Source: Bacteroidales bacterium
GTDB lineage: Bacteria > Bacteroidota > Bacteroidia > Bacteroidales > Muribaculaceae
DNA length: 52,078 bases
Direction: 5' to 3'
Assembly: GCA_003150235.1 (NCBI GenBank)
Contig: QAMW01000012.1
Location: forward strand, 1-52,078
Under the pieces are notes generated by a model. That model ran no database searches and was not told the origin of the DNA. It saw nothing but the letters and a program-made list of their open reading frames with translations. Below are positions 8,404-16,257 of the stretch, piece by piece. The first letter of the stretch is position 1. Every line of letters starts with the position of its first letter. Both the position numbers and the translations under genes were made by a program.

Positions 8404-9903
8404 TTATTTTGGTGCAGTGTTATGTTGCCTTTCTTCTCTTGCCATCTTTAAATAGACCGAAGGTGTTAGTCCTGTCACCTGCCGGAAAGCCGTGATGAAA
8501 TTTGAATTGGACCGGAAACCGACACTTTCCCCTACAGATTCAATTGTAAGATGACCATATCCATCTTCATCGACAAGGCGTTTTCTTGCCTCATCTATCC
8601 TGAGTTTATTTATAAAACTGCGGAAATTCATTCCTTTTGACCGGTTTATCGCCGATGACACATATTTGGAATTTGAGCCGATAGCGCGCGCAAGTGCATC
8701 AAGTCCAAGATTGGGATCGAATAACAGCGAACCGTCAGATAAAGCATCCTCTATTTTGTCCATCATCTCCCGGTCACGACTATTATCTGAACTTATACCG
8801 GCAGTCTCTTCCAATTTTACAATCTCCTCATTCTTGCTGAATATCACTTTTTTCAACCTGGAAATATATTTATTGACACACAATATTATGATAATGACAG
8901 ATATAATAGAGACCAGAATAAACACTGTCATGTTTTGTGCCGAGATCTTTATTTCCAGATTTTCAATTTTCTCATTCGCACGTTCAAGCGTATTGCGCTG
9001 AAATTTTGAATTAAGAGATATGAATAATGCAGGCCGATACAGTGAATCCATTATATCAAAATAGCTTTCATAAGCCTTCAAAGCTTTCTCTTTGTCACCA
9101 AATTTTATATATGTACGCAACAGTCCACGTCGGCTGTCAGCCATCATCTGAGGAATAAGAAATTCCTGAGCCAGTGCATCGTATCTCACCAGATAATATA
9201 ATGCTGAATCGGCATCGCCAATTCGGTCGTAGTATTCATACAATTCTGAAAGAGGAGTAGCAAGCTCCCGGCGGTTTAGTCCGGTGCTGTCAACTATTTC
9301 AAGACTTCTCCGGAAATTGGAGGCGGCGTTACGGGATGAACCGAAATATTTCTCTATGAAGGCGCGTCCTATTGCATAATCATATCTGCGCTTATGAAAT
9401 AATGAATCGGGAACTGTCAGGAGAGTTAACTCCCGGTTTGCTTCCTCGGCCCGGTTCTTATTATTTGTAAAGCAACTTGCAACTGTGATATTCTGGAGAA
9501 GAAAAAGTCTTAGATCATTATCCCCGACAGGATAGGAAAGAGCTTTTTCATAATAAGCCAGAGCCTCAACAAAATCGTTATACGCAAGATATATGTTGCC
9601 GGACAGCAGATAGGCCCGCTGTTTGATCCAATCATCAACCGAGTCTCCGGCATTATCAAAAGTCTCGATTGTCTCCTGTAAAATGCTGAGGGCCTCCATG
9701 TAACGGCCCTGATTCATTTCCATATCAGCGTTGTGGATTGCAATAACAGGGTCTTGGACAGTCGCTGCGGAAGCCGGTGAATTGCCGGTGATAAACACAC
9801 ATGACACAACCCATATTATTGCATGACGAACAAAATCCATCCAACAGTAACGAGTGTACCTCTTTCTTACCAATATGTGTTCATTCAAAGCCAATTCTGT
9901 CAT
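8404..9903 (-). CDS. Membrane-anchored TPR-AraC transcriptional regulator
   Basis: 499-residue one-protein sensor-regulator of a type common in Bacteroidetes. An N-terminal hydrophobic helix (about 27-48, also readable as a signal sequence) leads to a periplasmic region of TPR-like helical repeats (about 55-300; YMEALSILQETIETF, FVEALAYYEKALSYP, KALKAYESYFDIMDSLY). A second transmembrane helix (TVFILVSIISVIIIIL) and a coiled segment follow. The last 100 residues or so form an AraC-type DNA-binding domain with two helix-turn-helix units (LGLDALARAIGSNSKYVSSAIN; IESVGESVGFRSNSNFITAFRQ). It probably binds DNA from the membrane in response to an envelope signal. Ligand and targets are unknown; the secreted protein gene downstream is the nearest candidate. 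Confidence 0.88.
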   Translation of the reverse strand: MTELALNEHILVRKRYTRYCWMDFVRHAIIWVVSCVFITGNSPASAATVQDPVIAIHNADMEMNQGRYMEALSILQETIETFDNAGDSVDDWIKQRAYLLSGNIYLAYNDFVEALAYYEKALSYPVGDNDLRLFLLQNITVASCFTNNKNRAEEANRELTLLTVPDSLFHKRRYDYAIGRAFIEKYFGSSRNAASNFRRSLEIVDSTGLNRRELATPLSELYEYYDRIGDADSALYYLVRYDALAQEFLIPQMMADSRRGLLRTYIKFGDKEKALKAYESYFDIMDSLYRPALFISLNSKFQRNTLERANEKIENLEIKISAQNMTVFILVSIISVIIIILCVNKYISRLKKVIFSKNEEIVKLEETAGISSDNSRDREMMDKIEDALSDGSLLFDPNLGLDALARAIGSNSKYVSSAINRSKGMNFRSFINKLRIDEARKRLVDEDGYGHLTIESVGESVGFRSNSNFITAFRQVTGLTPSVYLKMAREERQHNTAPK

Positions 9904-9922
9904 AACAGAGAGTATTATATCA

Positions 9923-9930
9923 CAAATGTA
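9923..9930 (-). promoter_or_regulatory. -7 box for TPR-AraC gene
   Basis: TACATTTG on the minus strand, 20 bp before the start codon; no convincing -33 box. Confidence 0.5.
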
Positions 9931-10116
9931 ATGATTTTTTCCTAAACTGTTTCCATATATTCATTTCCATCAAACTTATCATAGGTCTTAAACATTAACT
10001 ATGACGAAAAATATGCTATTCTCACGATAAAATTATCTTCTCTTTTAACATATCAGTTGTAACAATGGAAGAAAGTTACTAATTTCGTGGAAAGAGTTTG
10101 TGAAAATTATGGCATT

Positions 10117-10623
10117 ATGGATTTCAAGGTAAACCGCGACAATAAGGTGTGGATAATCACGGTGCTAACACTTGCCGTACTTGCAAGTGCTGTCGCCTTG
10201 GCGTTTATATACGCCTATATGGTCACGCAGTGGATTGTCACCGTGATTGCAATCGCCATCGTGGCAGCCGGAGCGCTGATGTGTCCCGTTAAACTGCGCA
10301 TCACCTCTACCGGCATTGTACTTTTCAAACTTATCGGGAAAAAGCGATTTCCATACTGTGACATGAAGAATATTGCATTATGCGACTTGCAGACGGCACC
10401 TAACATACGTATCTTTGGCAGCGGGGGATTCATGGGCTACACGGGATGGTTTTACAACAAGCAAATAGGAAGATTTTACGCTTTTATCGGATCTATGTAC
10501 CGAACCATACTGATAACCATGAACAATGGCAATCAATACGTTGTTTCTTGTCTGAATCCCGACAAGTTGGTTGAAATAAGCCGGACAAATCTCCGTGCCA
10601 CGAAAAACAGGCTACAAAAATAG
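10117..10623 (+). CDS. PH-like domain membrane protein
   Basis: 168-residue protein with two transmembrane helices (about 14-60) followed by a PH-like domain (LRITSTGIVLFKLIGKKRFPY, then IRIFGSGGFMGYTGWFYNKQIG, ending in NPDKLVEISR). The GSGGFMGYTGWF motif is typical of small Bacteroidetes proteins of the bacterial PH group. I prefer the ATG at 10117 to a GTG at 10087, because a near-perfect -7 box (TAATTTCG, 10080-10087) overlaps the latter. Divergent from the AraC gene across 213 bp. Function unknown. Same architecture as the protein at 4230-4640 but only distantly similar. Confidence 0.7.
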   Translation: MDFKVNRDNKVWIITVLTLAVLASAVALAFIYAYMVTQWIVTVIAIAIVAAGALMCPVKLRITSTGIVLFKLIGKKRFPYCDMKNIALCDLQTAPNIRIFGSGGFMGYTGWFYNKQIGRFYAFIGSMYRTILITMNNGNQYVVSCLNPDKLVEISRTNLRATKNRLQK

Positions 10624-10657
10624 CCTTTTGGCACACTGAACTCCGGCATATTACCGC

Positions 10658-10665
10658 TAACTTTG
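10658..10665 (+). promoter_or_regulatory. -7 box for phospholipase A gene
   Basis: TAACTTTG, 31 bp before the ATG at 10697. The nearest TTTG upstream is spaced 27 bp away, too far for a good -33 box. Confidence 0.5.
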
Positions 10666-10696
10666 CATATTCATCACAAAAAAACGGACAATCAGT

Positions 10697-11545
10697 ATGC
10701 TTTATTGCCGGTACATATTATCGATACTTGCAGTGTTGCTGTCATTTACAGCATTGCAAGGTCAGATTATAAGCCCCACACGCAACGAAGTGCTAAATGT
10801 CGACAGCGTGAAAGAAGCTTTCGATAAAGCCCCTTATTTCGGACTGTATAAAGACAACTACTTTATCTTCGGTCCGGCAATCGGCATGAAGCCGACCGAA
10901 TATAACACCAATGTGAAATTTCAGATATCCGTTAGCCAGCGACTCACTAAACGCACTCTTCCGCTGGGCAGCTACCTCTATCTGTTTTATACGCAAAAAT
11001 GCTTTTGGGATGTGCTTCGCAAATCGTTTCCTATGACCGACCTAAATTTCAATCCGGGCATCGGTCTCACAAAGCCGCTCTTTGTAAAAGACCGTTTCAT
11101 AGGTAAGGCATCGCTGATTTTCGAGCATGAAAGCAACGGTAGAGACGGTGACGACAGCCGCTCATGGAATCGCATATCATTTGCCGGCAACATACTCATC
11201 GACCCGACAATGATGATTCATGGAAAAATCTGGATACCGATTGTCGACGGGGAAAACAACCGCGACCTGCTTAATTATTACGGGCTTTATCAGTTTGGCA
11301 TAACCTACATGACCCTCACAAAACGGTTGGTCGGGTCAATCATCCTCACCAAACGCAAAGGGTGGAACCCGTTTAATTTCAATACTATACTCGAGTTCAG
11401 CTATAAGCTGTTCAACAACGAGAACCAGTACCTTTTTGTACAGTATTACAACGGTTACGGCGAAGGACTGTTAGACTACAAGGTGTTCAAGTCTCAACTC
11501 AGGGTAGGCATCTGCATCAAGCCTCAATTCTTCAGCGAGTATTAA
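10697..11545 (+). CDS. pldA: Outer membrane phospholipase A (PldA/OMPLA family)
   Basis: 282-residue outer membrane beta-barrel that hydrolyses phospholipids misplaced in the outer leaflet. A signal peptide (1-22) precedes the barrel. The catalytic triad is readable in one block: H144 and S146 in EHESNGR and N158 in SRSWNR. It corresponds to H142, S144 and N156 of the E. coli enzyme. Alternating hydrophobic strands run to the C-terminus (LRVGICIKPQFFSEY). The stop codon overlaps the stop of the convergent DUF2752 gene by 4 bp, with no room for a terminator. Identity is well supported by the triad; the symbol is by homology. Confidence 0.88.
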   Translation: MLYCRYILSILAVLLSFTALQGQIISPTRNEVLNVDSVKEAFDKAPYFGLYKDNYFIFGPAIGMKPTEYNTNVKFQISVSQRLTKRTLPLGSYLYLFYTQKCFWDVLRKSFPMTDLNFNPGIGLTKPLFVKDRFIGKASLIFEHESNGRDGDDSRSWNRISFAGNILIDPTMMIHGKIWIPIVDGENNRDLLNYYGLYQFGITYMTLTKRLVGSIILTKRKGWNPFNFNTILEFSYKLFNNENQYLFVQYYNGYGEGLLDYKVFKSQLRVGICIKPQFFSEY

Positions 11546-11922
11546 AACAGATTACGCAGAATCCACCATGCCATCAGCACGATGAAGCTTCCCCATATCA
11601 CGGGAGCGGAATTTATCCGTGTATAGAAATGCGGATGAGACTTTCGCGTAAACTCGGATAAAATCAGCAATACGATAAGCGGAGCGAATATAAGCAGCAT
11701 ACAGTTGTAATGCCATGCCGACGCGATATCGCCGTGGAGCAATGCGTGTATGGCGCGCTGCGACCCGCAGCCCGGACATTGAAACCCGGTAAGCGACAGG
11801 AACGGACAACGCGGGAAAAACACGCTGTCCGACGGGTCAAAATAAAAATACACGCATACCGCCACAAGCACCGCCGTTATAGCCGACGCTATCCAAATAC
11901 GCCTGTTGCCGTGTATTACCAT
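11542..11922 (-). CDS. DUF2752 small membrane protein
   Basis: 126-residue inner membrane protein of family DUF2752, function unknown. The family signature is clear: FFPRCPFLSLTGFQCPGCGSQRA with three cysteines, then HALLHGDIASAWHYN. Three transmembrane helices are predicted. It is the last gene of the dtd-mazG-deoC-GYF operon, starting 4 bp after the GYF/CD225 gene. The CPGCG motif could bind metal, but this is speculation. Confidence 0.85.
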   Translation of the reverse strand: MVIHGNRRIWIASAITAVLVAVCVYFYFDPSDSVFFPRCPFLSLTGFQCPGCGSQRAIHALLHGDIASAWHYNCMLLIFAPLIVLLILSEFTRKSHPHFYTRINSAPVIWGSFIVLMAWWILRNLF

Positions 11923-11926
11923 CGGC

Positions 11927-12376
11927 TCAGAGATTTAATAATACAGGCAATATCTGGAGTGGAATCATCACGGCAATGGAAAGCAAAGCCAATCCGACAG
12001 TAATCCATATCCATATCAAAGCAGCCTGCGACGCCCTCTTAGCACCGTCGATGTCGCCACGCGAATAGCGGCTTTCGACACATACGGAATATACCACCGC
12101 AACAATTCCCGGTATCAGACAGCAGCATATAGTCACCACGAGAGCCCATGCAAGATATGTGGGCGGACACTCCGGCAGGGATGCCCGGGGATTAGAGCCT
12201 CCTCCGGGTGCCACGGTATAGAAGCAACTGTCGAGTTCGGGAAGCCGCCATGCAGCCATCCACTCGGTCATGCCTTCACGCCACACAAGGGTGTCACGCG
12301 TCATCCCGAGGCTCAGAAGCTCCCCGGGACTAAGCGGACCTACCTTTACGTTGTTTATTATCGCGTAATATTTCAT
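11927..12376 (-). CDS. GYF-domain plus CD225/dispanin-type membrane protein
   Basis: 149 residues. The first 50 or so form a bacterial GYF_2-type domain (YYAIINNVKVGPLSPGELLSLG, TLVWREGMTEWMAAWRLPEL), usually a peptide-binding module. After a glycine-rich linker, two transmembrane helices enclose a loop with VVYSVCVESRYSRGDIDGAKRAS, which matches the CD225/interferon-induced transmembrane layout. The gap to deoC is 2 bp and to DUF2752 4 bp, so it belongs to that operon. Role unknown; such proteins are thought to work in membrane organisation or protein contacts. Confidence 0.8.
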   Translation of the reverse strand: MKYYAIINNVKVGPLSPGELLSLGMTRDTLVWREGMTEWMAAWRLPELDSCFYTVAPGGGSNPRASLPECPPTYLAWALVVTICCCLIPGIVAVVYSVCVESRYSRGDIDGAKRASQAALIWIWITVGLALLSIAVMIPLQILPVLLNL

Positions 12377-12378
12377 AT

Positions 12379-13263
12379 TTAGAAAAATTTCACGGGTTCA
12401 CCGAGTATGTCGCCAAGCAGATTATTAGCAAGACGGCTTGTGCCTATACGGAACAGGTCGTTGCTAAGCCATTCCTCACCGAGAACTTCCTTTATTACCG
12501 TATAATATTTCACGGCATCGGCAGTGGTCGAGACTCCTCCCGCAGCCTTGAATCCGATCTTGTTTCCGGTAGCCTCGTAATATTCCTTTATCGCAAGAGC
12601 CATTACGTATGCAGCCTCAAGAGTGGCGCCCTCATATCCCTTGCCGGTGGATGTTTTGATGAAATCGGCTCCCGAATACATGGAAAGCACCGATGCGTTA
12701 CGGATATTCTCGGCTGTCTTCAGTGCTCCGGTCTCCAGAATCACCTTCAGGTGAGCATCACGGCAGGCATGTTTCTGCTCGATTATCTCATCGCACACTT
12801 CTTCCCAGTCTCCGTCAAGATAATTGCCTAAGTTGAACACGATATCTATTTCATCGGCTCCCGATGCCACGGCAAGCGCTGTCTCGGCAATCTTTGTCTC
12901 AAGAAACGACTGTGCGGTAGGAAATGCGCCCGATACACACGCCACTTTTACGTCTGTAACGTCAAGCACGGTCCTCACAACCTGTGCAAAATTAGGATAA
13001 ACGCATATCGCCGCCACATTTTTCAGTTCGGGATGCTCATTGTCAAACGCATTCACCCTTTCCGTGAAATCGGCTACAGATTGCGGAGAATCGGTGGTCG
13101 ACAATGTAGTTAGGTCGATACAGTTGAATATGGTCTTGTACACCTCTACATTCATGTTCTCTTCGAGATGCTTGGCAATAATTTCGTCAACGGCGCTTTT
13201 TACAGCCGCATCGTCAGTAATCACCTTCGAGGCGGCGACGGTGTCATGATACTTGTCGCTCAT
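12379..13263 (-). CDS. deoC: Deoxyribose-phosphate aldolase
   Basis: 294-residue class I aldolase that splits 2-deoxyribose-5-phosphate into acetaldehyde and glyceraldehyde-3-phosphate in deoxynucleoside catabolism. The Schiff-base lysine is K203 in DFIKTSTGKG, and the second active-site lysine is K239 in IGFKAAGGVS. VACVSGAFPTAQ and EIDIVFNLG are further family motifs. An N-terminal extension of about 35 residues relative to the E. coli enzyme is common in this phylum. Third gene of the operon, after dtd and the MazG-like gene, 33 bp from the latter. Confidence 0.96.
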   Translation of the reverse strand: MSDKYHDTVAASKVITDDAAVKSAVDEIIAKHLEENMNVEVYKTIFNCIDLTTLSTTDSPQSVADFTERVNAFDNEHPELKNVAAICVYPNFAQVVRTVLDVTDVKVACVSGAFPTAQSFLETKIAETALAVASGADEIDIVFNLGNYLDGDWEEVCDEIIEQKHACRDAHLKVILETGALKTAENIRNASVLSMYSGADFIKTSTGKGYEGATLEAAYVMALAIKEYYEATGNKIGFKAAGGVSTTADAVKYYTVIKEVLGEEWLSNDLFRIGTSRLANNLLGDILGEPVKFF

Positions 13264-13296
13264 TATCGGTAATATTTTAGATTATTGAATATATGG

Positions 13297-13641
13297 TTAT
13301 TTCTTTAATTTGTCATTGTTTTTATGGCGGTCATGGTCACGGGTTGTCTTTTTATCAAGATTACGCGCAAATGCCTCCGTGAGATCAACGCCGCTTTGGT
13401 TGGCGATTGCCATCACCACCCACATCACATCGGCAAGCTCGTCGGCAAGTGTGTCTTCCTCTCCCGGCTTGAATGACTGGTCGCCGTAGCGCCGCGCCAT
13501 GACTCTCGCCACCTCTCCTACCTCTTCGGCAAGTACCGCCATGTTGGTAAGGGGCGAGAAATAGCGCACACCTACCGTTGTTATCCAGCGGTCGACTGTC
13601 GCCTGCGCCTCCCTCAATGTAATATTATCATCTTTAGTCAT
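13297..13641 (-). CDS. MazG-like nucleotide pyrophosphohydrolase
   Basis: 114-residue all-alpha NTP pyrophosphatase of the MazG superfamily, likely removing aberrant (d)NTPs. The metal-binding signature is complete: LAEEVGEVARVMAR (EExxE) and, 32 residues on, LADELADVMW (ExxD). Short, single-domain form. It lies 6 bp after dtd and before deoC, so the operon groups quality-control and nucleotide-handling enzymes. Confidence 0.88.
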   Translation of the reverse strand: MTKDDNITLREAQATVDRWITTVGVRYFSPLTNMAVLAEEVGEVARVMARRYGDQSFKPGEEDTLADELADVMWVVMAIANQSGVDLTEAFARNLDKKTTRDHDRHKNNDKLKK

Positions 13642-13647
13642 ATCATT

Positions 13648-14100
13648 CTATTCTCTAAGCCGCGAATCGATTATTATCGTCACGGGACCGTCATTTATCA
13701 GTTCCACCTGCATGTCGGCGCCAAACACACCGCGTTTTACCTCCTTGCCGAGCCGCTCTTCCATGACCTTGCAGAACATCTCATAAAGAGGCACAGCCTC
13801 TTCAGGACGCGCCGCCCGTATATAGCTCGGACGGTTGCCCTTGCGTGTGGAAGCCGTCAATGTAAACTGACTTACAGCAAGCAATTCACCGCCGGTATCA
13901 GTTATGGAACGGTTCATCACCCCCGCCTCATCATTGAATATACGCAAGGAGCCAAGCTTTCCTGCAAGCCAGTCGACATCGGCTTCCGTATCGCCCGTTT
14001 CAAACCCCACCAATACCATTATTCCGGCTCCGATAGAGGAATGAAGCGCGCCCCCGATACTTACCGAAGCACGTGTCACACGTTGTATAACAAGTCGCAT
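13648..14100 (-). CDS. dtd: D-aminoacyl-tRNA deacylase
   Basis: 150-residue enzyme that removes D-amino acids wrongly attached to tRNA. The two active-site motifs are present: SQFTL (about residues 78-82) and the C-terminal NDGPVT loop with the Gly-Pro pair. The start MRLVIQRVTRASVSI and the length are typical. First gene of the five-gene operon, preceded by a good promoter at 14126-14155. Confidence 0.96.
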   Translation of the reverse strand: MRLVIQRVTRASVSIGGALHSSIGAGIMVLVGFETGDTEADVDWLAGKLGSLRIFNDEAGVMNRSITDTGGELLAVSQFTLTASTRKGNRPSYIRAARPEEAVPLYEMFCKVMEERLGKEVKRGVFGADMQVELINDGPVTIIIDSRLRE

Positions 14101-14125
14101 GTAGATTATCTCTTATGTACAAACA

Positions 14126-14155
14126 CAAAAATAACTAATTTTTCTCAAAATCAAA
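14126..14155 (-). promoter_or_regulatory. Promoter of the dtd operon
   Basis: On the minus strand: TTTG (14155-14152), 18 bp, TATTTTTG (14133-14126), ATG at 14100. Confidence 0.65.
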
Positions 14156-14177
14156 ACATTTGAAGACGCTTCATTAT

Positions 14178-14194
14178 GAGTGGAAGTTCGCCCG
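14178..14194 (+). repeat. TGGAAG-loop intergenic repeat, short copy
   Basis: GAG-TGGAAG-TTCGCCCG in the gap between dtd and lrp. It shares loop and 3' arm with the longer copies at 19365-19380, 19659-19700 and 25388-25429; here the stem is only about 3 bp. Confidence 0.5.
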
Positions 14195-14214
14195 GCACAC
14201 AGAAGCAATGAAAA

Positions 14215-14235
14215 AGGTCAAGCCCAAATTGACCT
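14215..14235 (-). terminator. Terminator of the lrp-like gene
   Basis: A 7-bp stem (14215-14221 with 14229-14235) and 7-nt loop, followed on the minus strand by TTTTTC; it lies 48 bp after the stop at 14283. Confidence 0.7.
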
Positions 14236-14282
14236 GACCTTATTTATATGTTTTCACCGTCTTCCGGAGATGCCTACATCAT

Positions 14283-14744
14283 TTAGTCGTAATTGATCGG
14301 AATCTCGCGGTCGATGCTGCTGTCAAGCGAGATAAGGGTCTCTGTACCATTGACACCATGAATCATCTGTATCTTGTCATTGAGCAGTTCCATCAGATGC
14401 TCGTTGTCACGCGCATATAGTTTTATCAGCATTGTGTAGGGACCGGTTGTAAAATGACACTCGACCACTTCGGGAATCTTCTCCAGCTCCGGCACCACGT
14501 CACGATACATGGCGCCACGCTCAAGGTTCACGCCTATATAAGTGCATGTGCGGTAGCCGAGTATTTTTGGATTTACATGATACCCGGACCCGGTAATAAC
14601 TTTCAGGTCAATCATACGCTGAAGGCGCTGGTGAATGGCGGCACGTGAAACGCCACATTCCATAGCCACATCCTTTGAAGGGATGCGGGCATTGCGCATT
14701 ACGATTTCGAGTATTTTGCGATCAAGGTTGTCTATTTTCTCCAT
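14283..14744 (-). CDS. Lrp/AsnC-family transcriptional regulator
   Basis: 153-residue regulator. The N-terminal winged helix-turn-helix (about 1-60: LDRKILEIVMRNARIPSKDVAMECGVSRAAIHQRL in pieces) is followed by the RAM ligand-binding domain (about 68-145, HFTTGPYTMLIKLYARD). Such proteins form octamers or hexadecamers and respond to amino acids. Single-gene transcript with its own promoter and terminator. Two TACGTA palindromes one helical turn apart lie in the leader next to the -7 box, a plausible autoregulatory site. The effector and regulon are unknown. Confidence 0.92.
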   Translation of the reverse strand: MEKIDNLDRKILEIVMRNARIPSKDVAMECGVSRAAIHQRLQRMIDLKVITGSGYHVNPKILGYRTCTYIGVNLERGAMYRDVVPELEKIPEVVECHFTTGPYTMLIKLYARDNEHLMELLNDKIQMIHGVNGTETLISLDSSIDREIPINYD

Positions 14745-14767
14745 AGTCTGTAAAATGCATTCAAATT

Positions 14768-14783
14768 TACGTAAAATTACGTA
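14768..14783. promoter_or_regulatory. Candidate operator in the lrp leader
   Basis: Two TACGTA palindromes at 14768-14773 and 14778-14783, spaced exactly 10 bp centre to centre. The first extends to TTACGTAA. They sit at or just after the predicted transcription start, where binding would block initiation. Confidence 0.45.
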
Positions 14784-14784
14784 G

Positions 14785-14814
14785 CAAATGTAAGCATTTA
14801 TTTTGGTTAGGCAA
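14785..14814 (-). promoter_or_regulatory. Promoter of the lrp-like gene
   Basis: On the minus strand: TTG (14814-14812), 19 bp, TACATTTG (14792-14785), ATG at 14744. Between here and the secG terminator (14815-15032) I see only AT-rich sequence and a small GGAGG/CCTCC dyad near 14962-14977; no gene. Confidence 0.6.
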
Positions 14815-15032
14815 TCATAATGTTACATTATTTGCAAATTTTCTTTCTGAAAGCATAAAAAATCGGGTGAATGTATCAAATTTAAAGATTTGTCACGGGT
14901 CACGCCGGCTATCTTATAGATTGTCGGTTGCATGATTCCGTGATTGGATAGATTCTAATTCCCGGAGGGAAAATCCTCCCGATAATCCATCGGTTCTTTT
15001 TGTATCTTTACTGACGGGCGCGACAATTAAGA

Positions 15033-15066
15033 AAGGGGTCGTGCCGGAATTTTGGCACAACCCCTT
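15033..15066 (-). terminator. Terminator of the secG operon
   Basis: A 13-bp stem with one G-T wobble (15033-15045 with 15054-15066) and 8-nt loop, 28 bp after the secG stop. It is followed on the minus strand by TCTTAATT, so the T-tract is poor. The sequence closely resembles the terminator at 25210-25243. Confidence 0.8.
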
Positions 15067-15094
15067 GTAATCGGTATAAACTGACCTGTCGTAA

Positions 15095-15460
15095 TTATTC
15101 TGCAGGTGTTTCAGCGGGAGCCGGAGCGGGCAGCGCAGGAGCTGCTGCAGCAGGAGTCTCGACATCAGTGTTGAAGTCGGCAGCCTGAGTCTGCTCTGTA
15201 GCCTGAGGTGCTACACGCGATGAACTCTGAATGATGTTACGCGGCATGAAAAATACGCCCAACACGGCAAGCACTCCGATAGTTGCGGCAAGCCACCATG
15301 TAACTTTTTCAATAAAATCATTGGTACGGCGTACACCCATAACCTGATTAGCACCGCCAAACTGAGAAGAAAGTCCGCCTCCCTTGGATTTCTGGATAAG
15401 CACCACGCCTATCATCAAAAGTGAAGCAATGACTGTAAGAATAATAATTACTATGTACAT
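15095..15460 (-). CDS. secG: Preprotein translocase subunit SecG
   Basis: 121-residue inner membrane subunit of the SecYEG channel. Two transmembrane helices (about 2-22 and 56-76) flank the conserved loop LIQKSKGGGLSSQFGGANQVMG, the family hallmark. The C-terminal tail is rich in Ala, Pro and Glu (PAAAAPALPAPAP), as in other Bacteroidetes. Last gene of the acyltransferase-activator-lptE-TPR-secG operon, 11 bp after the TPR gene. Confidence 0.95.
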   Translation of the reverse strand: MYIVIIILTVIASLLMIGVVLIQKSKGGGLSSQFGGANQVMGVRRTNDFIEKVTWWLAATIGVLAVLGVFFMPRNIIQSSSRVAPQATEQTQAADFNTDVETPAAAAPALPAPAPAETPAE

Positions 15461-15471
15461 TGTTTTTTGTG

Positions 15472-16251
15472 TTATTTTTGTTTTATATATTTCTGATTTA
15501 TTATAAGTTTCTGTAAGAAACGCAATTGGTCTGCAAAGTAAATACTTTTTTCCGGATATTTCAAACTTAAACCGCTTATAATTTCAAAAGCCTTGTCATA
15601 ACGGCGCTGTTTTATATAAATTTTAGCAAGACTCTCGCTTAAAAGCGAGTCATCCTGAACCACGGGAGGCTTGATCGGCTCAGGCTCTGTCTCCACTTTC
15701 TCTTCCGTCTCGACACTTTTTTCCGACACAGTCCCGGGGAAATGACCGTTGTTGTCACGGCTCTTGAGGATGAACGCGTTTATAAGGCTGTCTTGGGAAT
15801 CGCCGTCGGCATCACTGTCGTCAGGGAGATTGCGTTCCTCCTCATCGGCAAGTATCTGGGCGTAATCGGCGACCGGGTTGAATATCAGTTTCTCGAGTAT
15901 TTCCTCCTCCTTCGAGGAATCTGATGTGCCGTAAGTATCTATAAATGTATTGATTGCTGCATCGGTGGTAGGTGTCCCGGTATCCTTTCCGACGGGATAT
16001 ATCGACTCAAAATCAGCCGACATAGGCTCAAGCAGCCGGTAAAGCGCTTCCGCATCCGGACTATTTAGCGCCACACGCCTTATAAGCTCGCGGCGGCGTT
16101 CTTCAGAAAGCCCCGCATCGCGTTCAAGCCGCAACATCGCAGGAAGCGAAAAACAGGGCGACTCACGGTACATGGCGTCAACCCATTCATCGTCAGGAAT
16201 CAGTGTCGTATCGGCAATAATAGCCTTCAGCCTGTCAGCAAGTCCTTCCAT
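15472..16251 (-). CDS. Conserved protein with C-terminal TPR-like helices
   Basis: 259-residue, highly acidic cytoplasmic-looking protein with no signal peptide. The middle (about 90-195) is low-complexity and charged (EEEILEKL, DDSDADGDSQD, EEKVETEPEP). The last 60 residues contain a TPR-like pair (SLAKIYIKQRRYDKAFEIISGLSLKYP). It lies between lptE and secG with gaps of 6 and 11 bp, an arrangement I recall as conserved in Bacteroidales. It may be a scaffold for envelope assembly, but no function is established. Confidence 0.7.
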   Translation of the reverse strand: MEGLADRLKAIIADTTLIPDDEWVDAMYRESPCFSLPAMLRLERDAGLSEERRRELIRRVALNSPDAEALYRLLEPMSADFESIYPVGKDTGTPTTDAAINTFIDTYGTSDSSKEEEILEKLIFNPVADYAQILADEEERNLPDDSDADGDSQDSLINAFILKSRDNNGHFPGTVSEKSVETEEKVETEPEPIKPPVVQDDSLLSESLAKIYIKQRRYDKAFEIISGLSLKYPEKSIYFADQLRFLQKLIINQKYIKQK

Positions 16252-16257
16252 AACAGT

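Noticed and set aside
15048..15070. Sigma-54 promoter-like TTGGCAC near the secG end
   Set aside because: The -12 GC is missing at the required spacing and the sequence is the arm of the secG terminator.
14914..15165. Minus-strand frame overlapping the secG end
   Set aside because: It runs through the secG terminator and has no plausible start context.
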